Origin: Sinomicrobium weinanense
GTDB lineage: Bacteria; Bacteroidota; Bacteroidia; Flavobacteriales; Flavobacteriaceae
Direction: 5' to 3'
DNA: 64,000 bases
Assembly (NCBI RefSeq): GCF_018863395.1
Contig: NZ_JAHKRR010000003.1
Coordinates: forward strand, 589,113 to 653,112
Under the pieces are notes generated by a model. It searched no databases. It was not told the DNA's origin and worked only from the letters and a program-made list of their open reading frames with translations. Below, piece after piece: positions 18,707-26,354 of the stretch. The position numbers were made by a program, and so were the translations under genes. How positions within the stretch are numbered: the first letter of the stretch is position 1; every line of letters begins with the position of its first letter.

Positions 18707-18780
18707 CCCCGCATAAACAAAAGTATAACCCACCCCTTGTTTTTATCAACAGATAAAACAAGGTTAAAAACCGAACAAAA

Positions 18781-19041
18781 ATGGCTCACAAGAAAGGTGT
18801 AGGTAGTTCCAAGAACGGTAGGGAATCAGAATCCAAACGTCTTGGTGTAAAGATATACGGAGGGCAGGCTGCAATTGCCGGAAATATCATCGTTCGTCAA
18901 CGTGGTACAGCCCACAATCCGGGTGAAAACGTGTACATGGGTAAAGATCACACCCTGCACGCAAAAATTGACGGTATTGTAAAATTCGAAAAGAAAAGAG
19001 GCAATAAGTCTTTCGTTTCCGTGCTCCCATTCGAAGCATAA
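18781..19041 (+). CDS. rpmA: Large-subunit ribosomal protein bL27
   Basis: An 86-residue protein with the typical N-terminus '[20 protein letters not shown]' and '[23 protein letters not shown]' (core [16 protein letters not shown]). The N-terminal tail of bL27 reaches the peptidyl-transferase centre. Here the protein begins directly with M-A-H-K-K-G and has no cleavable extension. It is the last gene of the rplU-rpmA unit, which ends at a strong terminator. Confidence 0.98.
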   Translation: MAHKKGVGSSKNGRESESKRLGVKIYGGQAAIAGNIIVRQRGTAHNPGENVYMGKDHTLHAKIDGIVKFEKKRGNKSFVSVLPFEA

Positions 19042-19065
19042 GAAGATTTCTTTTCGCAAAAGATC

Positions 19066-19102
19066 AACCCTTCTGTCATAACATCGGCAGAAGGGTTTTT
19101 TT
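19066..19102 (+). terminator. Rho-independent terminator of rplU-rpmA
   Basis: A perfect 10-bp stem (19066-19075 with 19088-19097) is followed by a run of T residues to 19102. Confidence 0.9.
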
Positions 19103-19261
19103 ATTTGTTTCCTCTTCTTCAGTCTCCTTCCATTAAAAATCCGCTCGTGCTTTCTTCTGCTATGAAGTTCTCTTTCCCGAAAAGACAGAAAAAGTATACT
19201 TCGCAGAATTAAAACTCTTGGATACAAATATTTACATCATATAAATTATACGTGAAAAAGT

Positions 19262-19292
19262 TTTGTTCTTAATCTTCCCTTAAATACTTTTG
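19262..19292 (+). promoter_or_regulatory. Promoter of the TonB-dependent receptor gene
   Basis: TTTG at 19262-19265 and TACTTTTG at 19285-19292 are separated by exactly 19 bases. The start codon at 19329 lies about 37 bases downstream. No obvious Fur-like inverted repeat was recognised next to it. Confidence 0.7.
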
Positions 19293-19328
19293 TGCTGTTT
19301 AAAATAAATCTAAATAAAAACAGCGTTG

Positions 19329-21779
19329 ATGAAAAGACTATTCCTTTTTATAGCCATTCTGGGATTTTCCGTAACGGCCCTGGCACAAACAGGAACTGTG
19401 AGAGGTACTGTTACTTTTGCCAATAACACTCCCATTGAATATGTTACCATCACTATCGGCCAGAACGGCACCGCCAAAGGTGCACTGACCAACAACCGTG
19501 GCGCTTATGAGATCACCGGGGTACAACCCGGGGCTTATCTGCTCAAGGCATCTTCCGTAGGCCTGAAAACACGGGAAATACGGATCGTGGTAAGAGACAA
19601 TGAAACGACAACCGTCCCCAATATTGTACTTACAGAACAGCAGGAAATGCTCGACGAGGTGGTCGTAGAAGGCCATAAGGCCAATAAATATGCCAAGAAA
19701 GAAAGTGTTTATGTATCCAAACTGCCTTTAAAGGACCTCGAAAACCCGCAGGTATTCAACAGTATTGGAAGTGAACTCCTCGAAGACCAGGTGGTGACCG
19801 ATTTTAACGATGCCCTGAAAAATGCCCCAGGAATCAGCCTGTTGTGGGAACCCACCGGCAGGGGTAACGACGGGGCCGGATATTTTTCCATCCGCGGATT
19901 CGCTGTACAGCCTACCATGGTCAACGGCCTGCCCGCCCTGACCAACGGGAGTCCTGATCTGGCCAATACCGATCGTATAGAAGTCATCAAAGGCCCATCG
20001 GGCACACTTTACGGGAGCAGCCTTATTTCATACGGCGGGCTTATCAATATCGTCACCAAAAAGCCCTTCGATACTTTCAGGGGAAATATTTCATATACCG
20101 CCGGAAGTTATGGCCAGAACCGGGTTACCGTAGACGTGAATACCCCGTTAAACAGGGAAAAGGATATTTTTCTCCGGGTAAACAGTGCCTACCACACACA
20201 GAACAGCTATCAGGACGCCGGGTTCCGAAGGTCGTTCTATATAGCTCCCTCTCTTTCCTACCAGGTCAACGACAGGCTGTCCTTCAACATCAATACCGAA
20301 ATATACAACGGCAGGGCCACAAACCAGACCATGCTTTTCCTCGACCGGGGAAATCCGCTGAAGGTTCACAATATCGATGAATTGAATTACGACCACAAGC
20401 GGTCCTATACCAGCAATGACCTGTATATCGATAACCCTACCTTCAGTTTACAGGCACAAATGAACTATAAGATCAATGACCAGTGGACTTCACAAACCTC
20501 ATTTTCTTCGTCTTCCACCAAATCAAGCGGGTATTATTCTTATCTGTACGAAAGTACAACAAGAGCCGAAGACGATGCATCTACAACGCTGGATGACGGT
20601 ATTGTCCTGACAAGATACCTGAGCAAACAAAATTCGGAAACCGTAGGCACCGATATTCAGCAAAATTTTATCGGGGACTTTAAGATCGGTTCCCTGCGCA
20701 ACAGACTTGTTGTAGGACTGGACTATCTGAAAACCGATGTATCCGACAACAGCAGTCCGTACACTACAAACGGATTGGTCTATATAGGTACCGACATCGA
20801 AACTTTTAACAGGGATATCCTGGGTATTGACGACCCGGAAAATTTCACTGATGACACCGGGGTACTCACCCAGGCCGGAACGGATGCCCTGCTTGCCAAT
20901 TCCCAGATAAACCCTTCCAGAACAGTACAGGAAGTGTTCAGTGCCTATGCTTCTGATGTGATAAACATCCTGCCCGAGCTTTCTGCCATGGCAAGTCTTC
21001 GTGTAGACCGTTTCTGGAACGACACCTTTAACCAGACCACATTTTCTCCCAAGTTCGGGCTGGTCTACCAACCTGTTCTCGACAAGGTCTCCGTATTTGC
21101 CAATTATATGGACGGCTTTACCAACCTGGCACCCCAAACCGAAGTGACGAACGGCAACAGGACCATGAGGTCTTTCAAGCCCGAGCACGCCAATCAGTTT
21201 GAAGTGGGGACCAAATTAAACCTGTTCAACGACAAGTTCACGGCAAGCCTTAGCTATTACGACATCAAAGTGACCGATAAAACACTCCGCAACGACATCG
21301 ATGGCATTAATTATTACTATACCCAGGACGGAGAGCAAAGAAGCAAAGGTTTTGAAACCACGATCAACGCCAATCCGGTACCCGGGTTAAACCTTATAGC
21401 CGGTTATAGCTATAACGACAGCAAATTAGAAGAAGGTGCAGTCGATTTTAAAGGCAGAAGGCCAGAAGAAGCAGGCCCTGTAAACATGGCCAATTTCTGG
21501 GCCGGTTATCAGTTTACCGGGGGTAAACTGGAAGGTTTCGGTGTAGGTTTCGGCGGAAATTACTCCGGCGAGAACAAGATCATGAACAGGAACCTCTCCG
21601 GAACATTTACGCTTCCGGAATACACTATTCTCAATGCTTCCGTATATTACGGCATTAAGGATTTCCGTATCACCCTGAAGATAAACAACATTACAGACGA
21701 GGAATACTATAAGGGATGGTCTACCCTTAACCCACAGTGGACAAGGACGGTATCGGCCAACTTTTCCTATACGTTCTAA
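19329..21779 (+). CDS. TonB-dependent siderophore-type outer-membrane receptor
   Basis: The start is the ATG at 19329; the codon before it (19326) is TTG. The protein of 816 residues has a signal peptide ending 'ALAQT', a carboxypeptidase-regulatory-like domain (about 22-105), a TonB plug ('FNDALKNAPGISLLWEPTGR', 'DRIEVIKGPSGTLYGSS') and a 22-strand barrel that ends 'RTVSANFSYTF'. The plug motif 'GPSGTLYGSSLISYGGLINIVTKKP' (core GPSGTLYGSS, GGLINIVTKKP) and 'NITDEEYY' near the end are typical of ferric-siderophore receptors (FhuA/FpvA-like) rather than SusC. It is a single-gene unit with its own promoter and terminator. Confidence 0.9.
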   Translation: MKRLFLFIAILGFSVTALAQTGTVRGTVTFANNTPIEYVTITIGQNGTAKGALTNNRGAYEITGVQPGAYLLKASSVGLKTREIRIVVRDNETTTVPNIVLTEQQEMLDEVVVEGHKANKYAKKESVYVSKLPLKDLENPQVFNSIGSELLEDQVVTDFNDALKNAPGISLLWEPTGRGNDGAGYFSIRGFAVQPTMVNGLPALTNGSPDLANTDRIEVIKGPSGTLYGSSLISYGGLINIVTKKPFDTFRGNISYTAGSYGQNRVTVDVNTPLNREKDIFLRVNSAYHTQNSYQDAGFRRSFYIAPSLSYQVNDRLSFNINTEIYNGRATNQTMLFLDRGNPLKVHNIDELNYDHKRSYTSNDLYIDNPTFSLQAQMNYKINDQWTSQTSFSSSSTKSSGYYSYLYESTTRAEDDASTTLDDGIVLTRYLSKQNSETVGTDIQQNFIGDFKIGSLRNRLVVGLDYLKTDVSDNSSPYTTNGLVYIGTDIETFNRDILGIDDPENFTDDTGVLTQAGTDALLANSQINPSRTVQEVFSAYASDVINILPELSAMASLRVDRFWNDTFNQTTFSPKFGLVYQPVLDKVSVFANYMDGFTNLAPQTEVTNGNRTMRSFKPEHANQFEVGTKLNLFNDKFTASLSYYDIKVTDKTLRNDIDGINYYYTQDGEQRSKGFETTINANPVPGLNLIAGYSYNDSKLEEGAVDFKGRRPEEAGPVNMANFWAGYQFTGGKLEGFGVGFGGNYSGENKIMNRNLSGTFTLPEYTILNASVYYGIKDFRITLKINNITDEEYYKGWSTLNPQWTRTVSANFSYTF

Positions 21780-21803
21780 AAAGGTTCCATCCCCTGAAAA
21801 AAT

Positions 21804-21848
21804 AAAACCCTGCCGGTATTTTCCTTCTGGAAAAACGGCAGGGTTTTT
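21804..21848. terminator. Bidirectional terminator between convergent genes
   Basis: Arms AAAACCCTGCCG (21804-21815) and CGGCAGGGTTTT (21836-21847) are perfectly complementary, with A and T tracts on the two sides. It can end both the receptor gene (+) and the rhamnose operon (-). Confidence 0.88.
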
Positions 21849-21872
21849 CACACCAACTAACTCAGCTTTACA

Positions 21873-23288
21873 CTATTTTTTCTGAAAATACCTGCTAAAA
21901 ATCAAAAACAATACGCCGCAACAAACCCATGTGGGCAGGGTGACGAAAGACAGGAATACATCGAATTTGAGGGAAATAAAATAAAACACTGCAAAACTGA
22001 TGATCCACGCCATAAAAACGGCTGTATTGAACCGCACCTTTTCCTTTTCGGCATAGAATCTCCGTACCCCGAAGCGGTCGGCAAAAAAGTGTTCAAAGAC
22101 AATGATAGCTCCAAAAGGCGCGAGGATAAACCCGTAGAGCGCCACAAAATCCAGCAGTTTCATCGCTATGGCCGGGAAAAGTCCGGCAAAGGTGGCTATT
22201 CCGCCGGCCAGCAGGGTTACCTTAAATGTAGATACCCTGGGCATGACCGCCTGGAATGCAAGCCCTGCACGATAAATGGTCGGGTTGGCCGTAGTCCACC
22301 CGGCAAGGATCACCGCTATAATGCCGAATATCCCTATCGTATTGTAGGCCAGTGGCCCGGGAGCCACGGCAGGGGCTTCTCCTGCTGCCAGGATAGCCTG
22401 TACTTCCGGGGAACGGAGATAGACCGCATAGATCAGCGCTGCCGCGATCCACGCCATATAATGGCCTACATACATCCCGGCGGCCGAAGTCCATCCTACC
22501 GATGCTTTTTTAGCATAGCGGAACACACTCAGGTCCGACATGCCTATATGCATGGCCGCATTGGCAAACCATGACCACAGCACCACATGCCAGAACGTAT
22601 ATTTTACCTGTCCCGGAAAAGGTTCTGAACCTTCTCCCCATATATTCCAGAAGTCGGAAAAGCTCGAAATCCCTAACTGGCCCAGTGCCACAACACCACA
22701 AAGAAGAAAGGCCAGTACGATCACCGGTGACATCCAATTCGCTGCCTTCGAGACCGTATCGTATCCCCTGGCGGCAATTACAGAGATAACCAATCCTATG
22801 GCAATCACGATCACGATCCACGTAATTCCGTTAGGCATGGTATCCGTCAGCCTCGGCATTTCCATATTAAAAGGTATGCCCACCGCCGTAGCCGATATGG
22901 TGATCATAGACCCGGCGAGAAAACAGAACAGAACACCGTTGGCCAGGTTATACCCGGTAACCAGGTTTTTTCCGCAAATCTTTTCCAGTTGATAGTATAG
23001 GGTCCACCTGTATTTTACGGCGATCTCTGCGGTCAGGAACCGCCAGCTCAGCACCGCCAGGAGGTTGCCTATTAACAATCCTATGATAAGGTCAAAAGCA
23101 CTTACACCGGTGGTCAGGAACAAAGGGCCAATAACAAATTCGGTCCCTGCCGCATGCTCGCCGGCATACATCCCCAGGAAACTCTTCCAGCCTTTCCAGC
23201 GCGATTCGGGAACCGCTTCCCTTTCGTATTCCCCTCCGGTGGAGGAAGCCAGTTCCAGTACTTGTTCTTCTGCATGCGTTTGTTCCAT
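21873..23288 (-). CDS. NCS1/purine-cytosine permease-family transporter in the rhamnose operon
   Basis: A 471-residue protein with about 12 membrane segments. 'GWKSFLGMYAGEHAAGTEFVIGP' (core MYAGEHAAGTEFVIGP) and 'GLLIGNLLAVLSWRFLTAEIA' correspond to the first helices of the CodB/Mhp1-type (LeuT fold) family, and 'AGWTTANPTIYRAGLAFQ' to the conserved helix 8 region. Known NCS1 members import nucleobases, hydantoins or vitamins with protons or sodium. It is the last gene of an operon for rhamnose breakdown, 122 bases after the kinase, so a sugar or sugar-derived substrate is possible. The fold assignment is firmer than the substrate. Confidence 0.75.
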   Translation of the reverse strand: MEQTHAEEQVLELASSTGGEYEREAVPESRWKGWKSFLGMYAGEHAAGTEFVIGPLFLTTGVSAFDLIIGLLIGNLLAVLSWRFLTAEIAVKYRWTLYYQLEKICGKNLVTGYNLANGVLFCFLAGSMITISATAVGIPFNMEMPRLTDTMPNGITWIVIVIAIGLVISVIAARGYDTVSKAANWMSPVIVLAFLLCGVVALGQLGISSFSDFWNIWGEGSEPFPGQVKYTFWHVVLWSWFANAAMHIGMSDLSVFRYAKKASVGWTSAAGMYVGHYMAWIAAALIYAVYLRSPEVQAILAAGEAPAVAPGPLAYNTIGIFGIIAVILAGWTTANPTIYRAGLAFQAVMPRVSTFKVTLLAGGIATFAGLFPAIAMKLLDFVALYGFILAPFGAIIVFEHFFADRFGVRRFYAEKEKVRFNTAVFMAWIISFAVFYFISLKFDVFLSFVTLPTWVCCGVLFLIFSRYFQKK

Positions 23289-23317
23289 CGGTGTAATTAT
23301 TAGTTGTTATTGTTTTG

Positions 23318-23355
23318 GTTGCAGGTTGCAGGTTGCAGGTTGCAAGTTGCAGGTT
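23318..23355. repeat. Tandem heptamer repeat (GTTGCAG)
   Basis: About five tandem copies of a 7-base unit, one with a single change, lie in the gap between the permease and kinase genes. Slippage-prone; may vary in copy number between strains. Confidence 0.8.
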
Positions 23356-23410
23356 AAAATGACAGACATATTAAAACTGGTAACCGGCAACCCGCAACCG
23401 GCACACACCC

Positions 23411-24823
23411 TTATACCGCATCTCTTTCGGGAGAAAGCAGCAGGGGAGCCAGTTTTTCCATCTTATAGGTTTTCTTTAAAAATTTGGGACCCGGTTTTTC
23501 TTCGGAAATGACCATGGCCGCCCCCAGGGCAGATCCCAGCGAATTTTTGGTGGTTCTGACCTTAAAATCCTGGAAATGATAGGCCATGAGCTTTACAAAA
23601 ACATCGTTGTCGGTAAAGCCGCCGTCGATAAAGATCTTGTTTATGGTACTGTTTCCGATAGCCCTTCGCGATGTTTCCACCTGCAGTTCCATCAATTCTA
23701 TCATCAACTGGTGGAACGCTTCCTCGAATGTAGAGAACGGGGCGAGGTCGGTCTTGTTCAGTTTTTTGCGCCGGAGACGTATTCCTTCGAACTTAAAATG
23801 CATAGAAGAATTGGAAATGAGCCTCTGGTATAACCGTTTGTTGAATTTCACTTCCCGGTGATAACCATATGCTTTCCCGTAGTATTCTCCCAGCTTTTTT
23901 ACCTGTATTTTATATTCGTTTCCCATAAAAAATCGGGTGGCCTTTACTCTTTTACCGTCGGTGCGCATGTAGTTAAGGCAATTGTTCTCTACATCTTCTA
24001 CGGACAAAGGTTCCTGATTGAACGGGTTAAGGGAGATACTCCACGTCCCGGTAGACACTAGCAGAAAAGGCTTTTTTTCACTCAAAATATAAGGAAGAAG
24101 CGCAGCCGAGCTGTCGTGAATGCCCACTCCTATTTTTATCTTCCTGCGTTTATAGGTCATGCTGAGACTGGTTTCAGAAGGAACTATGGGAGGCAGCTTC
24201 CGGTCTATTTCTTCCTTGTAAACCCAGGAGTGATAATCGTTGGTTTTGTAATTCCAAAGCCCCGTATGACATCCAATGCTGGTATAATCGCTCAGCGGGA
24301 TCCCGGTAAACAGGTAGGACAGGTATTGCGGGAAATGGAGCGAATATTTTATTTTTTTGAATATTTCGGGTTTGGTTTTCTTTATCCAGTACAGCTGCAT
24401 CCCGGAATTGAGCATCCCGGCCTGCGGTGAAGCTGTTTCGGTGGCAAATGACAGGGTATCACCGTAGGTATCGTAAAATTCTTTGGCAACCTCTTCAGGG
24501 ACAGGCTTGGTATAATTATAGAGCGGTGTCAGGACATTCCCTTTTTCATCTACATGGACAAAACTGGCCCCATAACTGGAAAAATTGATGGCCGTCACCT
24601 TATATTCCTCGGCGTGAAGAATACGGTCCAGCATTCCTTTCAGCCATTGCTGTAACTGCTGCAGGTTTTCGGCGGGATAGCCGTCTTCATCCACCATTTC
24701 GTCCAGCAGGGTATATTCCCTGTACACTTCCTTGAAATTCTTGTCGAACAGGAAAAATTTCTTGTTGGTCTTCCCGATATCAAAAACGGCAGTTACTTCG
24801 GTTCTTTTATACGTCTTTTCCAT
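23411..24823 (-). CDS. rhaB: FGGY-family carbohydrate kinase, probable L-rhamnulokinase
   Basis: A 470-residue kinase of the FGGY/ASKHA fold. The N-terminal phosphate-1 motif is 'AVFDIGKTNKKFFLFDKN' (core FDIGKTNKK), and the adenosine part includes 'FLLVSTGTWSISLNPF' and 'KIFIDGGFTDNDVFVKLMA'. FGGY kinases phosphorylate ketoses or polyols; between a rhamnose isomerase and a permease the expected reaction is L-rhamnulose to L-rhamnulose 1-phosphate. The sequence differs from the classic E. coli RhaB, so fuculokinase-like specificity cannot be excluded. The gene lies 110 bases after rhaI, and the gap holds a dispersed palindrome. Confidence 0.85.
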   Translation of the reverse strand: MEKTYKRTEVTAVFDIGKTNKKFFLFDKNFKEVYREYTLLDEMVDEDGYPAENLQQLQQWLKGMLDRILHAEEYKVTAINFSSYGASFVHVDEKGNVLTPLYNYTKPVPEEVAKEFYDTYGDTLSFATETASPQAGMLNSGMQLYWIKKTKPEIFKKIKYSLHFPQYLSYLFTGIPLSDYTSIGCHTGLWNYKTNDYHSWVYKEEIDRKLPPIVPSETSLSMTYKRRKIKIGVGIHDSSAALLPYILSEKKPFLLVSTGTWSISLNPFNQEPLSVEDVENNCLNYMRTDGKRVKATRFFMGNEYKIQVKKLGEYYGKAYGYHREVKFNKRLYQRLISNSSMHFKFEGIRLRRKKLNKTDLAPFSTFEEAFHQLMIELMELQVETSRRAIGNSTINKIFIDGGFTDNDVFVKLMAYHFQDFKVRTTKNSLGSALGAAMVISEEKPGPKFLKKTYKMEKLAPLLLSPERDAV

Positions 24824-24837
24824 ACTAAAGATTGATG

Positions 24838-24897
24838 GGAGATTGATCCCGCTGCGCGGGAAGATTGAATGAGATTGGAATGTTTAAGATCAATCTT
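24838..24897. repeat. 60-bp dispersed palindromic element, copy 1
   Basis: Aligns with 34941-35000 at about 50 of 60 positions. The central stem reads CCCGC-TGC-GCGGG here and CCGGC-TAC-GCCGG in the other copy, so the stem changes are compensatory. It lies in the gap between the kinase and isomerase genes. Confidence 0.7.
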
Positions 24898-24933
24898 CTT
24901 CAATCTTACAGATCCATAAACGAGATCAGTTCC

Positions 24934-26208
24934 TTAAAGTCCCGTGGCCCTGACTTTCATTCCTCTTTCTTCGATCAGTTGCTTTCGCACCTGCAGGGAT
25001 CGATAGGCTTCCAGCGGGTGTACAGCCGCTCCCGACCTCATGCGGGCTTCTTTCAACAGGGGCCTTACATCCGTACGGTAGGCTTCCTGCAGTATCTCCT
25101 GGCACCCGGCCACATCTCTGGTCTGCTGGGCCTCACGAAGCGCTTCACGGTCTACCAGCAGGGCCTGGGCATAGGCAACAAGAATAGCGTCGAGCGACTG
25201 GATAAGGTCCTCCAGCGGGTCCTTGATATTGTGACTGGCATCGATCATCCAGGCCAGTGGTGGGTTTTGCGGATTGTTTTCCATACCGTAGACCAGTTCG
25301 TTAAAGATAAGGAACAGGGTATACGGTTTTATGGCCCCGACCGTCAGGTCATCGTCGCCATACTTGCTGTCGTTAAAATGAAACCCTCCCAGTTTTCCCT
25401 TCATCATCAGGGTGGCTACGATCTGCTCTATATTGGTATTGGGCAGGTGATGGCCCAGGTCTACCAGGGTAAACGCCTTTTCCCCGCAGGCATTGGCCAG
25501 CATGAATGAAGTGCCCCAGTCCTGGATCACGGTACTGTAAAAATTGGGTTCGTAGGGTTTGTACTCGATCAGCAGTTTCCAGTCTTCGGGCAGATGCCCG
25601 TAAATGGCTTTAAGGCTGTCTTCGGTATGCTGAAGTACGGTCTGGAAGTTGTATTGTCCCGGGAAATTAGCCCCGTCGGCCAGCCATACGGTAAGGCTTT
25701 TGGACCCCAGTTGTTCTCCTATGCGGATCACTTCTATATTATGTGCTATCGCCTGCTCCCTGGCTGCCTTGTCAACACTGCTCAGGGAACCGTGCCTGTA
25801 ACTTTTCCCGGCCCCTTCCTGGTCCTGGAATGTATTGGAATTCATCGCGTCGAAGACTATCCCCAGGGAGTTTGCCAGTTGTTTTACAGCGTGTATATCT
25901 TCGGGAATGTCCCAGGGAATATGCAGGGATACGGCCCCGGCGGTTTTGGTCAGCTGGTGCACCAGGCCGATATCTTCGATCTTCTGTTCGAGGGAGCCGG
26001 GTTCTCCTCCATAGGAAAACCGCCCGAAACGGGTTCCCCCGGCACCCAGTGCCCAGCTCGGCAATGCTACCTGGAAGTCTATGAGTTTGTTTATGACCTT
26101 TTCAGTCAACGATCCGGAAAAAACAGCCATAAGATTTTCCAGCTGGCGCTTGTGTAAATCGCTGTGCTTTTGGTTCAGGTCGGCTATTTGTTGTTGGTCA
26201 ATTTTCAT
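24934..26208 (-). CDS. rhaI: L-rhamnose isomerase of the RhaI type
   Basis: A 424-residue TIM-barrel sugar isomerase. Motifs of the RhaI group are seen: 'ALPSWALGAGGTRFGRF', 'HIPWDIPEDIHAVKQLA', 'TVWLADGANFPGQYNF', the metal-binding segments 'LLIEYKPYEPNFYST', 'LVDLGHHLPNTNIEQI' and 'GGFHFNDSKYGDDDLTVGAI'. The enzyme converts L-rhamnose to L-rhamnulose and needs divalent metal. It follows the aldolase/dehydrogenase gene by 146 bases and precedes the kinase. Confidence 0.93.
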   Translation of the reverse strand: MKIDQQQIADLNQKHSDLHKRQLENLMAVFSGSLTEKVINKLIDFQVALPSWALGAGGTRFGRFSYGGEPGSLEQKIEDIGLVHQLTKTAGAVSLHIPWDIPEDIHAVKQLANSLGIVFDAMNSNTFQDQEGAGKSYRHGSLSSVDKAAREQAIAHNIEVIRIGEQLGSKSLTVWLADGANFPGQYNFQTVLQHTEDSLKAIYGHLPEDWKLLIEYKPYEPNFYSTVIQDWGTSFMLANACGEKAFTLVDLGHHLPNTNIEQIVATLMMKGKLGGFHFNDSKYGDDDLTVGAIKPYTLFLIFNELVYGMENNPQNPPLAWMIDASHNIKDPLEDLIQSLDAILVAYAQALLVDREALREAQQTRDVAGCQEILQEAYRTDVRPLLKEARMRSGAAVHPLEAYRSLQVRKQLIEERGMKVRATGL

Positions 26209-26261
26209 GTTTTACGGGTGTTCGGGTTGCGAGTGTTTGGGTTTGTTTTCGGGTTTTAAGT

Positions 26262-26307
26262 AAATATCCCCCTCCCCCCTTCGGGACCTCCCCCCGAGGG
26301 GGATTTA
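26262..26307. repeat. GC-rich inverted repeat in the rhamnose operon
   Basis: Arms of about 12 bases (26262-26274 and 26296-26307: runs of C flanked by AAAT, and runs of G flanked by ATTTA) surround a C-rich loop. It is of the C-tract/G-tract type seen repeatedly between flavobacterial genes. It may modulate mRNA stability between the first two operon genes. Confidence 0.6.
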
Positions 26308-26354
26308 TCTTTTAACCCAATTATCTAATTTATCTCATTGCCAAATTAACACAT

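Noticed and set aside
23318..23355. Tandem heptamers as the start of a CRISPR-like or integron array
   Set aside because: The unit is only 7 bases without spacers; it is a simple tandem repeat.
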